Of a stretch of 15,665 bases of DNA, positions 6,801 through 14,728 are shown piece after piece. This stretch comes from an uncultured Lachnospiraceae bacterium. Lineage in GTDB: Bacteria; Bacillota; Clostridia; Lachnospirales; Lachnospiraceae. Made by a program: the position numbers and the translations under genes. Numbering within the stretch: position 1 is the first letter of the stretch; every line of letters starts with the position of its first letter. The notes beneath the pieces were generated by a model. It was not told the DNA's origin. It saw only the letters and a list, made by a program, of their open reading frames with translations, and made no database searches. The DNA is taken from assembly GCA_910578825.1 (NCBI GenBank), contig CAJTSB010000051.1, forward strand, positions 1-15,665, given 5' to 3'.

Positions 6801-7870
6801 TCAACGGAGAAGGCGCCAATATGGAAGTTACCAGACCGCAGCGCGGCAGCACAAGTCTCGTAACAAAGATGCTTGGAAATAATTTTGCCAACAAACATTA
6901 CAATCAGGAGAAACATACATCCATTCAGACGAATGACGCCATGGACATTTTCTTTAATTTTGGCGTGGGTGGAAAACTTGAGGCAAATTATGTGAGTACG
7001 CTTGTACCAGATGCAGATACGGCGAAGTATGATTTTTCGAGCGTATTGAATCAGTATCAGACAGATATTTATCAGGTGGTAAACAAGGATGCCAACAATA
7101 TCTATGTGAAACTGGTTAACCCGGATGCACAGAAGAAACAGATTACGCTGAACCTGAAGAATCTGTATGTAGGAGGGAAAGCAGAGATTACAACATTAAC
7201 CGGCGGACCGGACGATGCAAATGCGATTGGAAATGAGGTAATCGTTCCACAGACGGCAACACAAACCATACAAAACAATGCGCTTATCTGCAAGCTTTCC
7301 AGTCGGTCTGTGAATATCATTCGAATACCAATTGGACAGAAAACGCCTGTTATTGATCCACCAAAACAGGATCCACCAGTAATACAGCCCTCAGGTGTGA
7401 GTCTCAATGTCGGGAAGTCGATAACCATCGGACAGGGAGAATCTGTTACCTTAAAGGCAACAGTAAAACCAAAAGGAGTTTCGCAGAAGGTAAATTGGAC
7501 GACGAGTAAGAAGTCCATTGTCTCCGTCAAAAGCGGTAAGATTAAGGGAGTAAAGCCCGGAAAATCTGTGATTACGGCAAAGACAGCAAATGGGAAATTA
7601 GTAAAATGTACGGTTACGGTTAAGAAAAAACCAGGTAAGATCTCACTGAATGCGAAGAAGAAGACTCTGAAAAAAGGAAAAACATTCAAAATTAAGGTGA
7701 AATTCCCGAAGAATACCTGTAGTTATAAATTGAGCTATTCTTCCAGTAAATCAAAGGTTGCAACTGTTTCAAGCAAAGGCGTAATTAAAGCGAAGAAGAA
7801 AGGCAAAGCTGTCATTACAGTAAAGACGTTCAATAAGAAAAAGGCCAGGATAACGATAACCGTCAAATAA
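3872..7870 (+). CDS. secreted multidomain GH51-type alpha-L-arabinofuranosidase
   Basis: This 1332-residue secreted enzyme should release terminal alpha-L-arabinofuranose from arabinan, arabinoxylan or related glycans outside the cell. Order of domains: signal peptide (1-~31); LamG/concanavalin-like lectin domain (~47-258; LLAHYEFQDGGKDSSGNHND and the late GDFKDLRVYKNALNEEQI); GH51 catalytic part from ~270 (NLYGLFFEDINSSADGGLYPEM), with a carbohydrate-binding-like stretch at ~360-490; MRFPGGCIVEGFNW from ~527. The acid/base is E666 in GIGNEN and the nucleophile E772 in VFVGEYAV; both are inferred from family motifs. An inserted lectin-like region (~885-1005, VLLEDDFDDNSNGWKTFG) separates the barrel from the C-terminal beta domain (~1075-1165). 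Two Big_2 domains follow (~1175-1250 and ~1255-1332), the last very lysine-rich. No LPXTG motif or transmembrane tail is seen. ATG 3872 has AAAGGAG nine bases upstream. It is followed by a strong terminator, so it is probably monocistronic. The length is far above the ~500 residues of intracellular GH51 enzymes. Confidence 0.9.
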   Translation: MKGSKIKKVVGLVLTTALVMGLCHPIGNTQAGESAQAEENLLAGTELLAHYEFQDGGKDSSGNHNDAAIGTGVTVSNGVASLPGGDKDSSAYITLPQGMFDNQDTMTIAMWLKDNDPRTSWLAAFFLGSEKNSHGMPSNYYYFVPCEKDHNTLKLVMTNSVNEENPSSTEKGFRESTNTESYCGKWTHYAIVIQPDSLKCYINGSSVGTQSVARSVSDFGTGLQSYIGRSNYDDPLYQGDFKDLRVYKNALNEEQIMQVAGIKEELPQYAMTIDANNVTKKLNENLYGLFFEDINSSADGGLYPEMVKNYSFENAYVQRGDDTSEYFKKNGYETVGNYKLHWTASPEGNFAVNGEEGVSDSLNETNPHYAIVTGNVTLQNGGFAPQSDPNSAAMPVKPFDAAKKTGTYTFSTFAKAPQGYIGILKVKLVDSSNKAITNEQEIDLDADGSWKKVSAELTSNVSKNTKGKLMLSVEDAGANDKLFLDMVSVVPHDSYGYGNPNYACGVGVRKDLVDLMMGLNPTFMRFPGGCIVEGFNWEGLYDWRDSIGPLEVRKSNTNRWENFGKDKNHTWGYMQSFGFGYHELLSLCEDFDLEPFPILSAGVLCQYETKDVEAKTGEELQEFIDMATDLLDYCWGDATKNEWAEKRAQNGHAQPFNLKYLGIGNENAFAKYFDNFEEIKSAVELYARTNYPGHELHIISSAGPTSNSSPQNDGYFARGLEYAYDRLAQNMPGETLVDEHYYESESFMYNQSDRYDYYQRTDQGGSDVFVGEYAVRGNNKYYTALAEACYLTGLERNADVVKNISYAPLLFKVNSGTWDHDLIYFDEFDTAKSTNYYVQKMFSNNYGTDLIGTELTAAGKDYSNYGSPILGTYAAEGYIDKVTIYDKDGKVLLEDDFDDNSNGWKTFGNKGSNSFSISGGRLVFTGTSGQNAVYLPRAVQEKWKNFRIEVQAAEKTSGDGGFVVGAGYDKQYYWYNLNGEGANMEVTRPQRGSTSLVTKMLGNNFANKHYNQEKHTSIQTNDAMDIFFNFGVGGKLEANYVSTLVPDADTAKYDFSSVLNQYQTDIYQVVNKDANNIYVKLVNPDAQKKQITLNLKNLYVGGKAEITTLTGGPDDANAIGNEVIVPQTATQTIQNNALICKLSSRSVNIIRIPIGQKTPVIDPPKQDPPVIQPSGVSLNVGKSITIGQGESVTLKATVKPKGVSQKVNWTTSKKSIVSVKSGKIKGVKPGKSVITAKTANGKLVKCTVTVKKKPGKISLNAKKKTLKKGKTFKIKVKFPKNTCSYKLSYSSSKSKVATVSSKGVIKAKKKGKAVITVKTFNKKKARITITVK

Positions 7871-7885
7871 AAGTTAATTATGTGT

Positions 7886-7925
7886 AAAATGCCAAAAGAA
7901 AATGCTTCTTTTGGCATTTTTGTTG
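7886..7925 (+). terminator. strong intrinsic terminator after the GH51 gene
   Basis: AAAATGCCAAAAGAA (7886-7900) pairs perfectly over 15 bp with TTCTTTTGGCATTTT (7906-7920) around the loop AATGC. The 3' arm runs into TTTTTGTTG. It sits 16 bases after the GH51 stop and separates that gene from the GH127 promoter. Confidence 0.92.
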
Positions 7926-7955
7926 TAAAAACAAACATAATTTGGCGAAATAAAG

Positions 7956-7984
7956 TTGTTATTTTGTGTATTTTTCTATATAAT
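7956..7984 (+). promoter_or_regulatory. sigma-A promoter of the GH127-type gene
   Basis: TTGTTA (7956-7961), exactly 17 bases, and a perfect TATAAT (7979-7984). Transcription would start near 7991, about 41 bases before ATG 8032. The -35 hexamer is identical to that proposed for the GH51 gene. No clear operator palindrome is seen over it. Confidence 0.72.
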
Positions 7985-8031
7985 AGAAGTCATAACTTAT
8001 AAAATTTTAAAATGGAGGAAGGGTGACGGAA

Positions 8032-11000
8032 ATGAAACAAAAAAACATTTTGCGCTTTTTGAAGAAAGCGGCAGCGGGATGCCTGACAGCGGCAGTGTGC
8101 GTGACGTCTTTGCCAATCGGTGGGATGAAATTGGCAAGGGCGGCTGCCCCAGCGGAACGTGAGGATACGTCCATTGTCTATTTTGTAGACTGTGGAGATT
8201 ATTTTGTGGACACGGTGAGCGAAGGAGATCAGCTTGGAACGCACAACAGCGTTACCGATCAGGTATATGGAGAAGATCCGGTGACCGGGTATCAGTGGGG
8301 AATTGTTGATAGCGTCAGCAATCCATTGACAAATGGCGCTCCGAAAAAGGATGGCGTTGAAATAGGCGTCAGTACGGATTGGACGTGGCCATACGAAAGC
8401 AATACTGTCGATGGAGATGTATCAAAGACAACCTCGAATCGTTACACAAAAAATCAATTTGAAAAAGACATTAAAACGCGTTATCTGGATTACAAATTTG
8501 AGATTGAGAACGGCAAATATGAAGTTACTATTTGTTGTACAGATCCATGGAGTTGTTCCAAATCCCCTGACGCTTACCTGAATTATGGAAAGGACAGTCA
8601 GGTTACGCTGAAGGAGGGTGTAGAGGCGTCTGCACAGAAACCGGCGAAAAAGGTCGTGGAAGTAACGGATGGGGAACTGACGGTCAACTTAAGGGGAACA
8701 GGAAATGACAATAAGGCGATTAACCTTTGTTACATCCTGATCAAAGAATATAAGGAGGCAACAGAGGAGGAAATCAGAAAAAACGTTGGAAAAGATTATT
8801 CGGCCCTGAATTTGAACAGCACAGAGCTTAAGTCCGACATTGTACTTCCCACAGAAGGGGAACATGAGACGACCATCAGTTGGAGCAGTTCCAACGAGGC
8901 GGTTGTTTCTGCTACCGGAAAAGTGAACAGACCGACAGCCGGAAATAAGGATGTGCCGGTAACTTTGACGGCAACGATTATGGCAGCAAATGGTTTTTCC
9001 ATGACGAAAATATTTGACGTTAAAGTTATGGCAGAAAGCGATATGAAGGAACTTCAGGAATTTTCTTATGGAGATATAACCGTTACGGATAGTTATTATA
9101 ATCAGATTACGGAGAAGGATGTGGAATTCCTGAATAAGTTTGATCCGGATAGATTAATGTATAATTTCCGCTTGACTGCAGGATACAGAAAGGCAGAAAT
9201 TGAAAATATGGATATTCATGAAAATGGATCCGGAGCGTCAGGACCATATCCGGGAGGATGGGAAAACAGTCTTATTGGCGGACATACGCTGGGACATTAT
9301 CTTGCGGCGGCCGCTCAGGCAATTGCAAACGGTTATGGTGAAGAAAGAGGCGAAGATGGATTTACCTTGAACGAGCGCCTGGCATATTTAATTACAGAGT
9401 TAAAAGACTGTCAGGACAAACGTGGGACAGGATTTATCTTCGGCGCCACTATATTGGATTTAAGCCAGCCGGAGAAACAGTTTGATATATTGGAAGGCGG
9501 CTCAACAAAAAATACCTGGGTACCATGGTATACAATGCATAAGATTGTCAATGGTTTGGTAGAGACATATAAACTGACAAATGGAGAGACTTCCACAACT
9601 GCGCTTGAAGTGGCGGAAGGTCTGGGAGAATGGGTTTATAACAGGACTTCCAAATGGAATACGACCATTCAGAACCGGGTATTGGGCGTAGAGTATGGCG
9701 GTATGAACGACTGCCTCTATGAACTTTACAAATATGCAAAAGAAAATGGTTATGAGGATGTAGAGCATTTTAAGGTAGCTGCACACTGGTTTGATGAGAC
9801 AGCGCTGTTTGATATGGTACTTGCAGAGCAACCGAATGTATTAAATGGAAGACATGCCAACTGTACGATTCCCAAGTTCATGGGAGCGCTGAACCGTTAC
9901 CGTGCCCTCAAAGATGAAGGGGATGAAGAGAAGTACCTGCAATATGCAGAAGCTTTCTGGACCCTGATTACAGAAAAACACACCTATATCACAGGTGGTA
10001 ACAGTGAGTGTGAGTTCTTCGGCGCCGATAATGTGCTGGATTTGGAACGTTCTCATTGTAACTGTGAGACGTGCAACACTCATAATATGCTGAAACTGAC
10101 AAGGGAACTGTATCGCATCACAGGCGATAAGAAGTATGCGGATTACTATGAGAATACGTTCATCAATGCCATTATGGCAAGTGTGGACGCAGAGACCGGA
10201 ATGACAACGTACTTCCAGCCAATGGCAACAGGATATTTCAAGATATACTGCAACCCGGATTTGGAGAAAAACTATTTCTGGTGCTGTACCGGAACCGGGC
10301 TTGAGAATTTTACAAAGCTTGGGGACAGTTTCTATTACTACACGGATAACAAATTGATTGTAAACCAGTACACGAGCTCCAATGTCACCTGGAAGGCAAA
10401 AAACATTACGTTAAAGCAGGAAACATCGATTCCGGATACCGATAAGGCGTCGTTTACCGTTCAGGTAAATAGTGGACAGAGCGCAGCATTTGATTTGCGT
10501 CTGCGTGTGCCAGACTGGACAATGGGAAATCCGACAGTCAAGGTGAACGGAGCTGTTCAGAATGCAGATATCAGCAATGGTTATATCTCGCTGAACCGGA
10601 CCTGGCAGAATAATGATAAGGTAGAATTAACGCTGCCGATGGGTATCCGTGCTTATACTCTTCCGGATAATTCAGGCACAACCTACGGTTTTAAGTATGG
10701 ACCGGTTGTTCTTGCAGCAGAACTTGGTATTGATGAGGACAGGGGTACTTACCCTATTGGTGTGCAGTGTGATGTTTGTGAGAATAAGATTGTAAATGGA
10801 GAGAAGAGGGTTACGAATGCACAATATGGTTCTACTTCCAATCAGGGTACGTTGAGTTCAGAAAACCTCAATGTACTGGCAGAAGACACCGTGGCGGAAT
10901 ATATTGCGCACATTGAAAATTACCTCGTAAAAGACGCCAATTCCCTGACCTTTACATTGACAGGAACGGACTGGGGCGGTAAAGACAATCTGAAGTTTAC

Positions 11001-12621
11001 GCCATATCATAAAATTACCAAACAGAGGTATGGCATTTACTGGTTGTTCCACGAATCGGATCCAGAAACCATCATACAGCAGGTATTGAATTCCAAAGAA
11101 ACTGGAAGGGAAAACCGTGTCATTTTAAGCGGCGTCGGCATCGGCTATGGCTCACAGACAGAAGGCAATGCCCAGAATTATCCGCATTTGGAGGAACAAG
11201 GGGAAGGTTCTGTTGGAGACATGGGTAATCTCACCCGTTATGCGAAAGCGAATGGAAGTTTCTCTTATCTGTTTAAGGTGGATAAGCAACAGAAAAATTA
11301 TATTATTTGTCAGTATTCCAAAGGGGATAACGGCAAAACCATGGTAATCAAGGTTGGAGATGTTGTGATTGCGCAAGATACGCTGAATTATGAGGGAAAA
11401 GAAGATATCTATACAAAAAAATATGAGATTCCGGCAGCAGCAATCGCATTGGCAACACCTTATGAATTGAAGGATGATACAACGGGTAAGACAGAGGTCA
11501 GAGACGTCATTCGGATTTCTTTCAGTGGCAAAGAAGGAGAGGAGTCTCCCAAGCTGCATAAGAATGCCAGCACATGTACGGAATACAGCCATAATGCGGG
11601 CATTAAGAATATGACCTCCAATATTGGCAGTATCAGCAAGACAAACGATGGCTATGAGCTGGTTGTGCCGAGAGGGACACAGCAGGTAGAAGTAAAAACA
11701 GTGCTGGAAGATACTTATGGTCTCTTGTATATCAATAACGAACTTGTGGATGATACCAGGGTCAGAAGGATTACACTGGACAAGGGCGGCACCAATGTGG
11801 CGATTCAGGTATTTGCCGAAGATCATGAGACAAAAGCAGATTATAAGCTGGTGATTCGGGAATCCACGCTTACCAGTCTGAGCGTAAGTCCGAAAACAAA
11901 GTCTATGAAAGTTGGAGAGACGGCAACGATTCTTTGTAGCCTAACAGCAGCGAACAGTGCAGATAAGCAGGTAAGCTGGAAGTCCAGCGCACCTTCCATT
12001 GTTTCCGTAGATGCAAACGGAAAGGTGAAAGCATTGAAACAGGGAAGGGCAGTGGTTACGGCAACCAGCAAGGTTGACAGCAGTTTTACAGCTGGTTGTA
12101 CGATTACGGTAAGCGCTAAGAGTATACTTGTGCCATCTCTTACCATTACAGGAGCCAGGGATCTGGCGAAAGGTAAATCTTTGAAACTGACTGCAAAGCT
12201 GCAGAATACGACGGGAACCGTAAAGTGGAGTATTAATTCTCAAAAATATGCGACCATAACGCCAAAGGGCAATCAGGTAACTGTAAAGGCAAAGAAGAAA
12301 GTCGGAAAGGTGAAGGTAACGGCTCGGGTTGGAAGTATTAAGAAGACCGTAACGATTCAGGTTGTCAATCCGGTTAAGAGCATGAAACTTAACGCAAAGT
12401 CAAAGACATTAAAAGTCCGGAAGACATTTAAGCTGAAAGCTAAGATTTTACCGGGGAATGCAACCAACAAGAAAGTTACCTATAAGAGCAGCAATACGAA
12501 GGTGGCAACGGTCAACAGTTCCGGCAAGATAACGGCTAAGAAGAAAGGAAAAGCAACGATTACCGTTACGAGTAAGTCGAATCCGAAAGTGAAGAAAAAC
12601 ATAAAAGTAACCGTTAAATAA
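8032..12621 (+). CDS. secreted multidomain beta-L-arabinofuranosidase (GH127/GH146 type, DUF1680)
   Basis: This 1529-residue secreted enzyme should release beta-L-arabinofuranose. Domains: signal peptide (1-~38); malectin/CBM-like domain (~45-240, VYFVDCGDYFVDT); a degenerate bacterial Ig-like domain (~250-335); the DUF1680 catalytic domain (~345-900); an associated beta-rich region (~900-1190); a cadherin-like beta-sandwich (~1190-1278); three Big_2 domains (~1280-1365, 1370-1445, 1447-1529). By analogy with the studied enzyme HypBA1, the zinc/cysteine site would be E661 (in ECEFFGAD, acid/base), E679 and C681 (in CETCNTHN), and C751 (nucleophile) and C752 (in FWCCTGTG). All of these are present and spaced much as in that family, so it should be active. 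I start at ATG 8032, since GGTGA at 8022-8026 sits at ideal distance; GTG 8023 is too close to GGAGG. GH127 and GH146 cannot be separated by eye. It has its own promoter and terminator and pairs functionally with the GH51 gene upstream. Confidence 0.9.
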   Translation: MKQKNILRFLKKAAAGCLTAAVCVTSLPIGGMKLARAAAPAEREDTSIVYFVDCGDYFVDTVSEGDQLGTHNSVTDQVYGEDPVTGYQWGIVDSVSNPLTNGAPKKDGVEIGVSTDWTWPYESNTVDGDVSKTTSNRYTKNQFEKDIKTRYLDYKFEIENGKYEVTICCTDPWSCSKSPDAYLNYGKDSQVTLKEGVEASAQKPAKKVVEVTDGELTVNLRGTGNDNKAINLCYILIKEYKEATEEEIRKNVGKDYSALNLNSTELKSDIVLPTEGEHETTISWSSSNEAVVSATGKVNRPTAGNKDVPVTLTATIMAANGFSMTKIFDVKVMAESDMKELQEFSYGDITVTDSYYNQITEKDVEFLNKFDPDRLMYNFRLTAGYRKAEIENMDIHENGSGASGPYPGGWENSLIGGHTLGHYLAAAAQAIANGYGEERGEDGFTLNERLAYLITELKDCQDKRGTGFIFGATILDLSQPEKQFDILEGGSTKNTWVPWYTMHKIVNGLVETYKLTNGETSTTALEVAEGLGEWVYNRTSKWNTTIQNRVLGVEYGGMNDCLYELYKYAKENGYEDVEHFKVAAHWFDETALFDMVLAEQPNVLNGRHANCTIPKFMGALNRYRALKDEGDEEKYLQYAEAFWTLITEKHTYITGGNSECEFFGADNVLDLERSHCNCETCNTHNMLKLTRELYRITGDKKYADYYENTFINAIMASVDAETGMTTYFQPMATGYFKIYCNPDLEKNYFWCCTGTGLENFTKLGDSFYYYTDNKLIVNQYTSSNVTWKAKNITLKQETSIPDTDKASFTVQVNSGQSAAFDLRLRVPDWTMGNPTVKVNGAVQNADISNGYISLNRTWQNNDKVELTLPMGIRAYTLPDNSGTTYGFKYGPVVLAAELGIDEDRGTYPIGVQCDVCENKIVNGEKRVTNAQYGSTSNQGTLSSENLNVLAEDTVAEYIAHIENYLVKDANSLTFTLTGTDWGGKDNLKFTPYHKITKQRYGIYWLFHESDPETIIQQVLNSKETGRENRVILSGVGIGYGSQTEGNAQNYPHLEEQGEGSVGDMGNLTRYAKANGSFSYLFKVDKQQKNYIICQYSKGDNGKTMVIKVGDVVIAQDTLNYEGKEDIYTKKYEIPAAAIALATPYELKDDTTGKTEVRDVIRISFSGKEGEESPKLHKNASTCTEYSHNAGIKNMTSNIGSISKTNDGYELVVPRGTQQVEVKTVLEDTYGLLYINNELVDDTRVRRITLDKGGTNVAIQVFAEDHETKADYKLVIRESTLTSLSVSPKTKSMKVGETATILCSLTAANSADKQVSWKSSAPSIVSVDANGKVKALKQGRAVVTATSKVDSSFTAGCTITVSAKSILVPSLTITGARDLAKGKSLKLTAKLQNTTGTVKWSINSQKYATITPKGNQVTVKAKKKVGKVKVTARVGSIKKTVTIQVVNPVKSMKLNAKSKTLKVRKTFKLKAKILPGNATNKKVTYKSSNTKVATVNSSGKITAKKKGKATITVTSKSNPKVKKNIKVTVK

Positions 12622-12649
12622 CAGTTTTTACATTCGGTTACAGGAAAGA

Positions 12650-12695
12650 GCGGCGGCAAAAGCAGAGAAATCATCTTTTGTCGCCGCCCTGTTTT
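12650..12695 (+). terminator. intrinsic terminator after the GH127-type gene
   Basis: GCGGCGGCAAAAG (12650-12662) pairs with CTTTTGTCGCCGC (12675-12687), 13 bp including one G-T wobble, around a 12-base loop, followed by CCTGTTTTA. It lies 28 bases past the stop. The same stem may also stop the convergent ATPase gene, though its minus-strand T-tract (CTCTTTCC) is weak. Confidence 0.82.
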
Positions 12696-12728
12696 ATGTT
12701 TCAATGAACACAGACCATGTTATAATTT

Positions 12729-14429
12729 TTACAGTTTTAATGCCCGATAACGGTTGAGGCAAGCGTAAATTTCCTGTTTTCTTGGCATTGCAAATCCGCC
12801 GGGAACATAGCTGCCCTCGCAGATAGCAGAAATACCTTTTTGCTCCAGAATCTTCCAGAGTTCTTCCGCCGATTCTCCGAGTGTGCGCTGATTGTTAAAC
12901 AGATGTAGCTGCGCATATTTCATTAATTGTCCCAGAGTACCGAGCTGTTCTGTATCCGTCAATTGCTCCACATAGCGGAGATCGATGGCGTCGCGGTTGA
13001 TAAGAATGGAATCTTTTCCCTGGGTTTTGATTTTGATCCGGTCATTCTTGCGAAAGGAATTGTCTGATTTTACAGTTCTCGCGTAGGAAGGTTCTGTTGC
13101 AGGGGAAACCGGCTCCTCCGGAAGCGGAAAGTCTGCCGCCTCTTTCTTTGCAAAATCTGTGATATCCTTCGGAAGATAGTGATCCATCTGGATGATATGG
13201 TCTGCCTTATGGAAATAAGAGCCGGAACTTCCCGCTACAAGAATCGTAGAAATTTTGTGGTTATTGGATAATTCCTGTACCCGGTCAATAAAAGGCGTAA
13301 TCGGTTCAGATTTGCGGTGAACCACCCTCTGCATCAACTCATCTCGAATCATGAAATTAGTTGCGCTGGTGTCCTCGTCTATGAGAAGAAGGTTAGCGCC
13401 GGTTTCCATTGCCTCCACGACGTTTGCCGCCTGAGAGGTACTTCCGCTTGCATCTTCCGTACAGAAGTGAACGGTATCCTTACGATTAGGCAGGTTGTTG
13501 ATAAACATGGAGATATCCACCTGTTTGATACTCCTGCCATCTTCCGCACGAATCTTCATGGCAGAATCATCGGTAATTACATATTCTCTGCCATCACCTG
13601 CAATATGGTTGTAAACACCGAGTTCCAGAGCTTTCAACAAGGTGGATTTTCCGTGGTATCCTCCGCCAACGATCAGGGTGATGCCCTGTTTGATTCCCAT
13701 GCCAGTCAAATTTCCATGATAGGGAAGCTCTAAGGTCACTTCCATGGAATCGGGTGATGTGAAAGGAACAGCATTTTTCATCGGGCGATCAGAAATACCG
13801 GATTCTCGCGGCAAAATGGAGCCGTTTGCCACAAATGCTGCCAGTTTCAGCCTTGTCAACTCCCTGCGAATAAATTGCTGATCCTCGGATAATTCTTTAT
13901 TTTTCTGGACGGCTTTTGCATCCAATGCACGGTAGTAAAGTGATTTTTTCACGCAGCCAGGGAGGAATTCAAATAATATTTTGATAAGTTCCCGCGCGTT
14001 GATAGTTCTACCGTTGGCGGGAAAGCCAATTTCCATACGTACAATTACCATGCCGTTTTTGTCAATTTCACATGCGGTGCGCTCTAAAATTTCCTGTCCG
14101 CAATGGCTGACCGATAGCAGCCCGCTCTTGCCGGAGCCTTTTGCCTTAAAGGTAAAGCCCTGCACCTGTCTGGAAAACTGGCGAATGAGGAAATCCTGCA
14201 AGGCAATCCGCTTATGTTTCTCATCGTATAGCTCTGTTGGAAATCCTGCGAGTTTCCCCGGGACGTGAACGCTTACTTTGGAAGGAGCTGCAAAAGGGTC
14301 TCCCTGTACATGATCAATAGATAACAGATAGCCGTCAAACTGCCAGGCGTCTCGGGTGTCTTTGTATGCCGGGTAGCCCCGGTGGTCGATGCGGTTTAGT
14401 AATTCTCGTAACTCTGTAGATGTCTTCAT
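12729..14429 (-). CDS. ABC-class P-loop ATPase of unknown function (COG3044 type)
   Basis: This 566-residue soluble protein has no membrane segments. The nucleotide-binding core is in the second half: Walker A GGGYHGKST (255-263), a signature-like ASGSTSQAANVVEAME (327-342), and Walker B NLLLIDEDTSATNFM (346-360), with a switch-like TILVAGSSGSYF (395-406). The IDEDTSATNFM form and the long N-terminal domain (1-~245) are typical of the 'predicted ATPase of the ABC class' family (COG3044), widespread in Firmicutes and without an agreed function. It is not a transporter subunit on its own, because there is no partner permease nearby. A basic linker and a C-terminal domain (~465-566) end in a conserved-looking FAMPRKQEIYACLNRYR. 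ATG 14429 has GGAGG seven bases upstream. It stands alone, convergent with the GH127-type gene and divergent from the RHS gene, so context gives no functional hint. Confidence 0.87.
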   Translation of the reverse strand: MKTSTELRELLNRIDHRGYPAYKDTRDAWQFDGYLLSIDHVQGDPFAAPSKVSVHVPGKLAGFPTELYDEKHKRIALQDFLIRQFSRQVQGFTFKAKGSGKSGLLSVSHCGQEILERTACEIDKNGMVIVRMEIGFPANGRTINARELIKILFEFLPGCVKKSLYYRALDAKAVQKNKELSEDQQFIRRELTRLKLAAFVANGSILPRESGISDRPMKNAVPFTSPDSMEVTLELPYHGNLTGMGIKQGITLIVGGGYHGKSTLLKALELGVYNHIAGDGREYVITDDSAMKIRAEDGRSIKQVDISMFINNLPNRKDTVHFCTEDASGSTSQAANVVEAMETGANLLLIDEDTSATNFMIRDELMQRVVHRKSEPITPFIDRVQELSNNHKISTILVAGSSGSYFHKADHIIQMDHYLPKDITDFAKKEAADFPLPEEPVSPATEPSYARTVKSDNSFRKNDRIKIKTQGKDSILINRDAIDLRYVEQLTDTEQLGTLGQLMKYAQLHLFNNQRTLGESAEELWKILEQKGISAICEGSYVPGGFAMPRKQEIYACLNRYRALKL

Positions 14430-14475
14430 AGAAACCTCCGTTCTGTAAACCTTATGGAAATGCTGTATACTCCTG

Positions 14476-14503
14476 ATTCTATGGAATTAAGCTGTTTCAT
14501 CAA
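14476..14503 (-). promoter_or_regulatory. candidate sigma-A promoter of the ATPase gene
   Basis: On the minus strand, TTGATG (14503-14498), a 16-base spacer and TAGAAT (14481-14476). Transcription would start near 14469, about 40 bases before the start codon at 14429. Both hexamers are one or two bases from consensus. Confidence 0.5.
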
Positions 14504-14694
14504 AGTGAACGGCTATATTATATTACTAAGGTGATGAAATAGCAACGTTTTTACCAGTGCAAATTCATTGAAATTTAATTACATTATTAATAAAATAACT
14601 TGACATATTGCACAAAAAAGAGCAGCTATTTCCATGAAAATGACAATCATACTTTAGCATATTAGCAAATTATTTTAAGAAATATTTAAGACAA

Positions 14695-14728
14695 TTGACG
14701 TATCCCTTTACAGGTGATACGCTATAAT
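14695..14728 (+). promoter_or_regulatory. candidate regulated promoter of the RHS gene, dyad in an overlong spacer
   Basis: TTGACG (14695-14700) and a perfect TATAAT (14723-14728) are separated by 22 bases, too long for unaided sigma-A use. An inverted repeat, CGTATC (14699-14704) and GATACG (14716-14721), fills that spacer. Activators of the MerR family act on promoters with a dyad in a stretched (typically 19-20 base) spacer, so a regulator of that kind is one possibility. An ordinary repressor site over a weak promoter is another. Transcription would start near 14735. Confidence 0.4.

Noticed and set aside
7102..7689. 195-codon minus-strand open frame opposite the GH51 C-terminus
   Set aside because: It is a shadow of the Big_2 coding sequence, with phenylalanine/threonine-rich nonsense-like sequence and no start context.
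11152..11826. 224-codon minus-strand open frame inside the GH127-type gene
   Set aside because: It lies wholly within a well-supported gene, and its composition is what antisense of that gene gives.
14600..14605. Consensus TTGACA as a promoter for the RHS gene
   Set aside because: No acceptable -10 hexamer lies 16-18 bases downstream.
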